Part shown: positions 39,998 to 40,183 of the stretch, in pieces
Layout: every line of letters begins with the position of its first letter
Position numbering within the stretch: the first letter of the stretch is position 1
From: a virus
Virus record (IMG/VR): IMGVR_UViG_3300036823_000084
Coordinates: 1-40,183 of that record
DNA length: 40,183 nt
Reading direction: 5' to 3' (one strand)
Notes under the pieces: model-generated
Told to the model about the DNA's origin: nothing
Seen by the model: only the letters and a program-made list of their open reading frames with translations
The model's database searches: none
Made by a program: the position numbers and the translations under genes

Positions 39998-40021
39998 TCC
40001 TTTCGGTGCTGGGCATCGCCC
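39998..40021 (-). promoter_or_regulatory. hairpin leader 3 (GGGC-GAT-GCCC + AGCACCGAAAGGA)
   Basis: Third copy of the leader, 10 bases before the ATG at 39987. The 4-bp stem and AGCACCGAAAGGA are identical in all three copies apart from one extra A in copy 1, while the loops are CGC, ATC and GAT. Confidence 0.7.
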
Positions 40022-40043
40022 AAGGGTGCTGACTGTGGGTATC

Positions 40044-40073
40044 AAGATAGGCTCACCTACCCCATCTTGTCAA
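40044..40073 (-). promoter_or_regulatory. promoter of the reverse operon
   Basis: On the minus strand there is a perfect TTGACA (40073-40068), an 18-bp spacer and TATCTT (40049-40044), which lies about 56 bases upstream of the clamp-loader start. It most likely drives the whole reverse operon from 39987 to 37351. It does not carry the 23-bp palindrome of the two other strong promoters. Confidence 0.75.
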
Positions 40074-40113
40074 GAACTATTTGGAACCAGCTTCCACACG
40101 CGGGAAAAGGGTA

Positions 40114-40157
40114 TGCGAATCGGGTGCAATTCGGGTGCGAGATGGATGCGAACCGCC
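40114..40157. repeat. four tandem 11-bp repeats near the right end
   Basis: TGCGAATCGGG, TGCAATTCGGG, TGCGAGATGGA and TGCGAACCGCC follow one another at 40114, 40125, 40136 and 40147, each 11 bp, close to one DNA turn. Copies 3 and 4 are degenerate. The array lies 40 bp upstream of the reverse promoter. If the window is circular, it would also lie between that operon and the origin. It may bind a regulator. Confidence 0.6.
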
Positions 40158-40183
40158 ATCCAATCGACCGCAAGTGAGGCGTA

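Noticed and set aside
1-40183. tRNA, rRNA, CRISPR arrays, insertion sequences and integrase
   Set aside because: None was recognised on either strand by reading; a tRNA scan and a transposase search were not possible here.

Overview
The window reads as a complete, or nearly complete, circular phage-plasmid of about 40 kb. It carries a plasmid replication and partition block (RepA, iteron origin, ParA with a ribbon-helix-helix partner) and a full short-tailed (podovirus-like) virion module. No integrase is visible. The GC-rich sequence, dense ATGA/TGATG gene overlaps and AGGAGG-type ribosome binding sites fit a bacterial host. Several proteins remind me of hypothetical proteins from Acidobacteriota such as Granulicella, Terriglobus or Edaphobacter, but this host guess is recollection and was not tested. 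The odd window length, the gene content and the lack of truncated genes at the ends suggest that the two ends join.

Layout. Positions 1-708 hold the origin: four GGTACCGTTTCAGCGG iterons, a perfect DnaA box and near-matches to it. Then come repA, a 43-residue membrane peptide and a strong terminator. The partition pair lies on the minus strand (1893-2887), with repeat boxes upstream that could be its centromere or operator. Positions 3089-5203 carry regulators (an HTH-like protein and a reverse-strand ribbon-helix-helix protein), a RusA-type resolvase and small proteins. From 5284 to 33077 one long plus-strand late operon encodes a beta-rich virion protein, large terminase, portal, assembly protein, N4-gp56-like capsid, connectors, a nozzle-like tail protein, a GNAT-like protein, three putative ejection proteins, an accessory cassette, a SleB-like hydrolase and two tail-fibre or SGNH-hydrolase genes. 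Positions 33281-37359 form a second plus-strand operon (SMC/RecF-like ATPase, HNH nuclease, many small zinc-ribbon proteins) behind a consensus promoter. Positions 37351-39987 form a reverse-strand operon led by a clamp-loader-like AAA+ ATPase.

The most interesting signals are these. (1) Adjacent genes for a Tad2-like (DUF2829) and an Acb2/Tad1-hairpin protein form an apparent anti-Thoeris/anti-CBASS cassette inside the late operon; the second carries an extra C-terminal domain. (2) One 23-bp palindrome overlaps the -10 box of two distant promoters, that of the ribbon-helix-helix gene and that of the ATPase operon, which suggests a lysogeny-type switch. (3) A compact hairpin sits directly before the Shine-Dalgarno sequence of at least three, probably four, genes of the reverse operon. 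(4) The giant ejection protein has an HELVH metallopeptidase motif. (5) The capsid gene begins with a predicted membrane segment and has a second internal start. (6) An ejection-protein gene appears to start at ATC.

Logic. RepA and ParA would keep the element as a low-copy plasmid while the ribbon-helix-helix protein holds the ATPase operon off. On induction the recombination/ATPase operon and the late operon would act, and the Tad2/Acb2 pair would absorb host cyclic-nucleotide immune signals. No DNA polymerase, sliding clamp, RNA polymerase, small terminase or clear holin was recognised.
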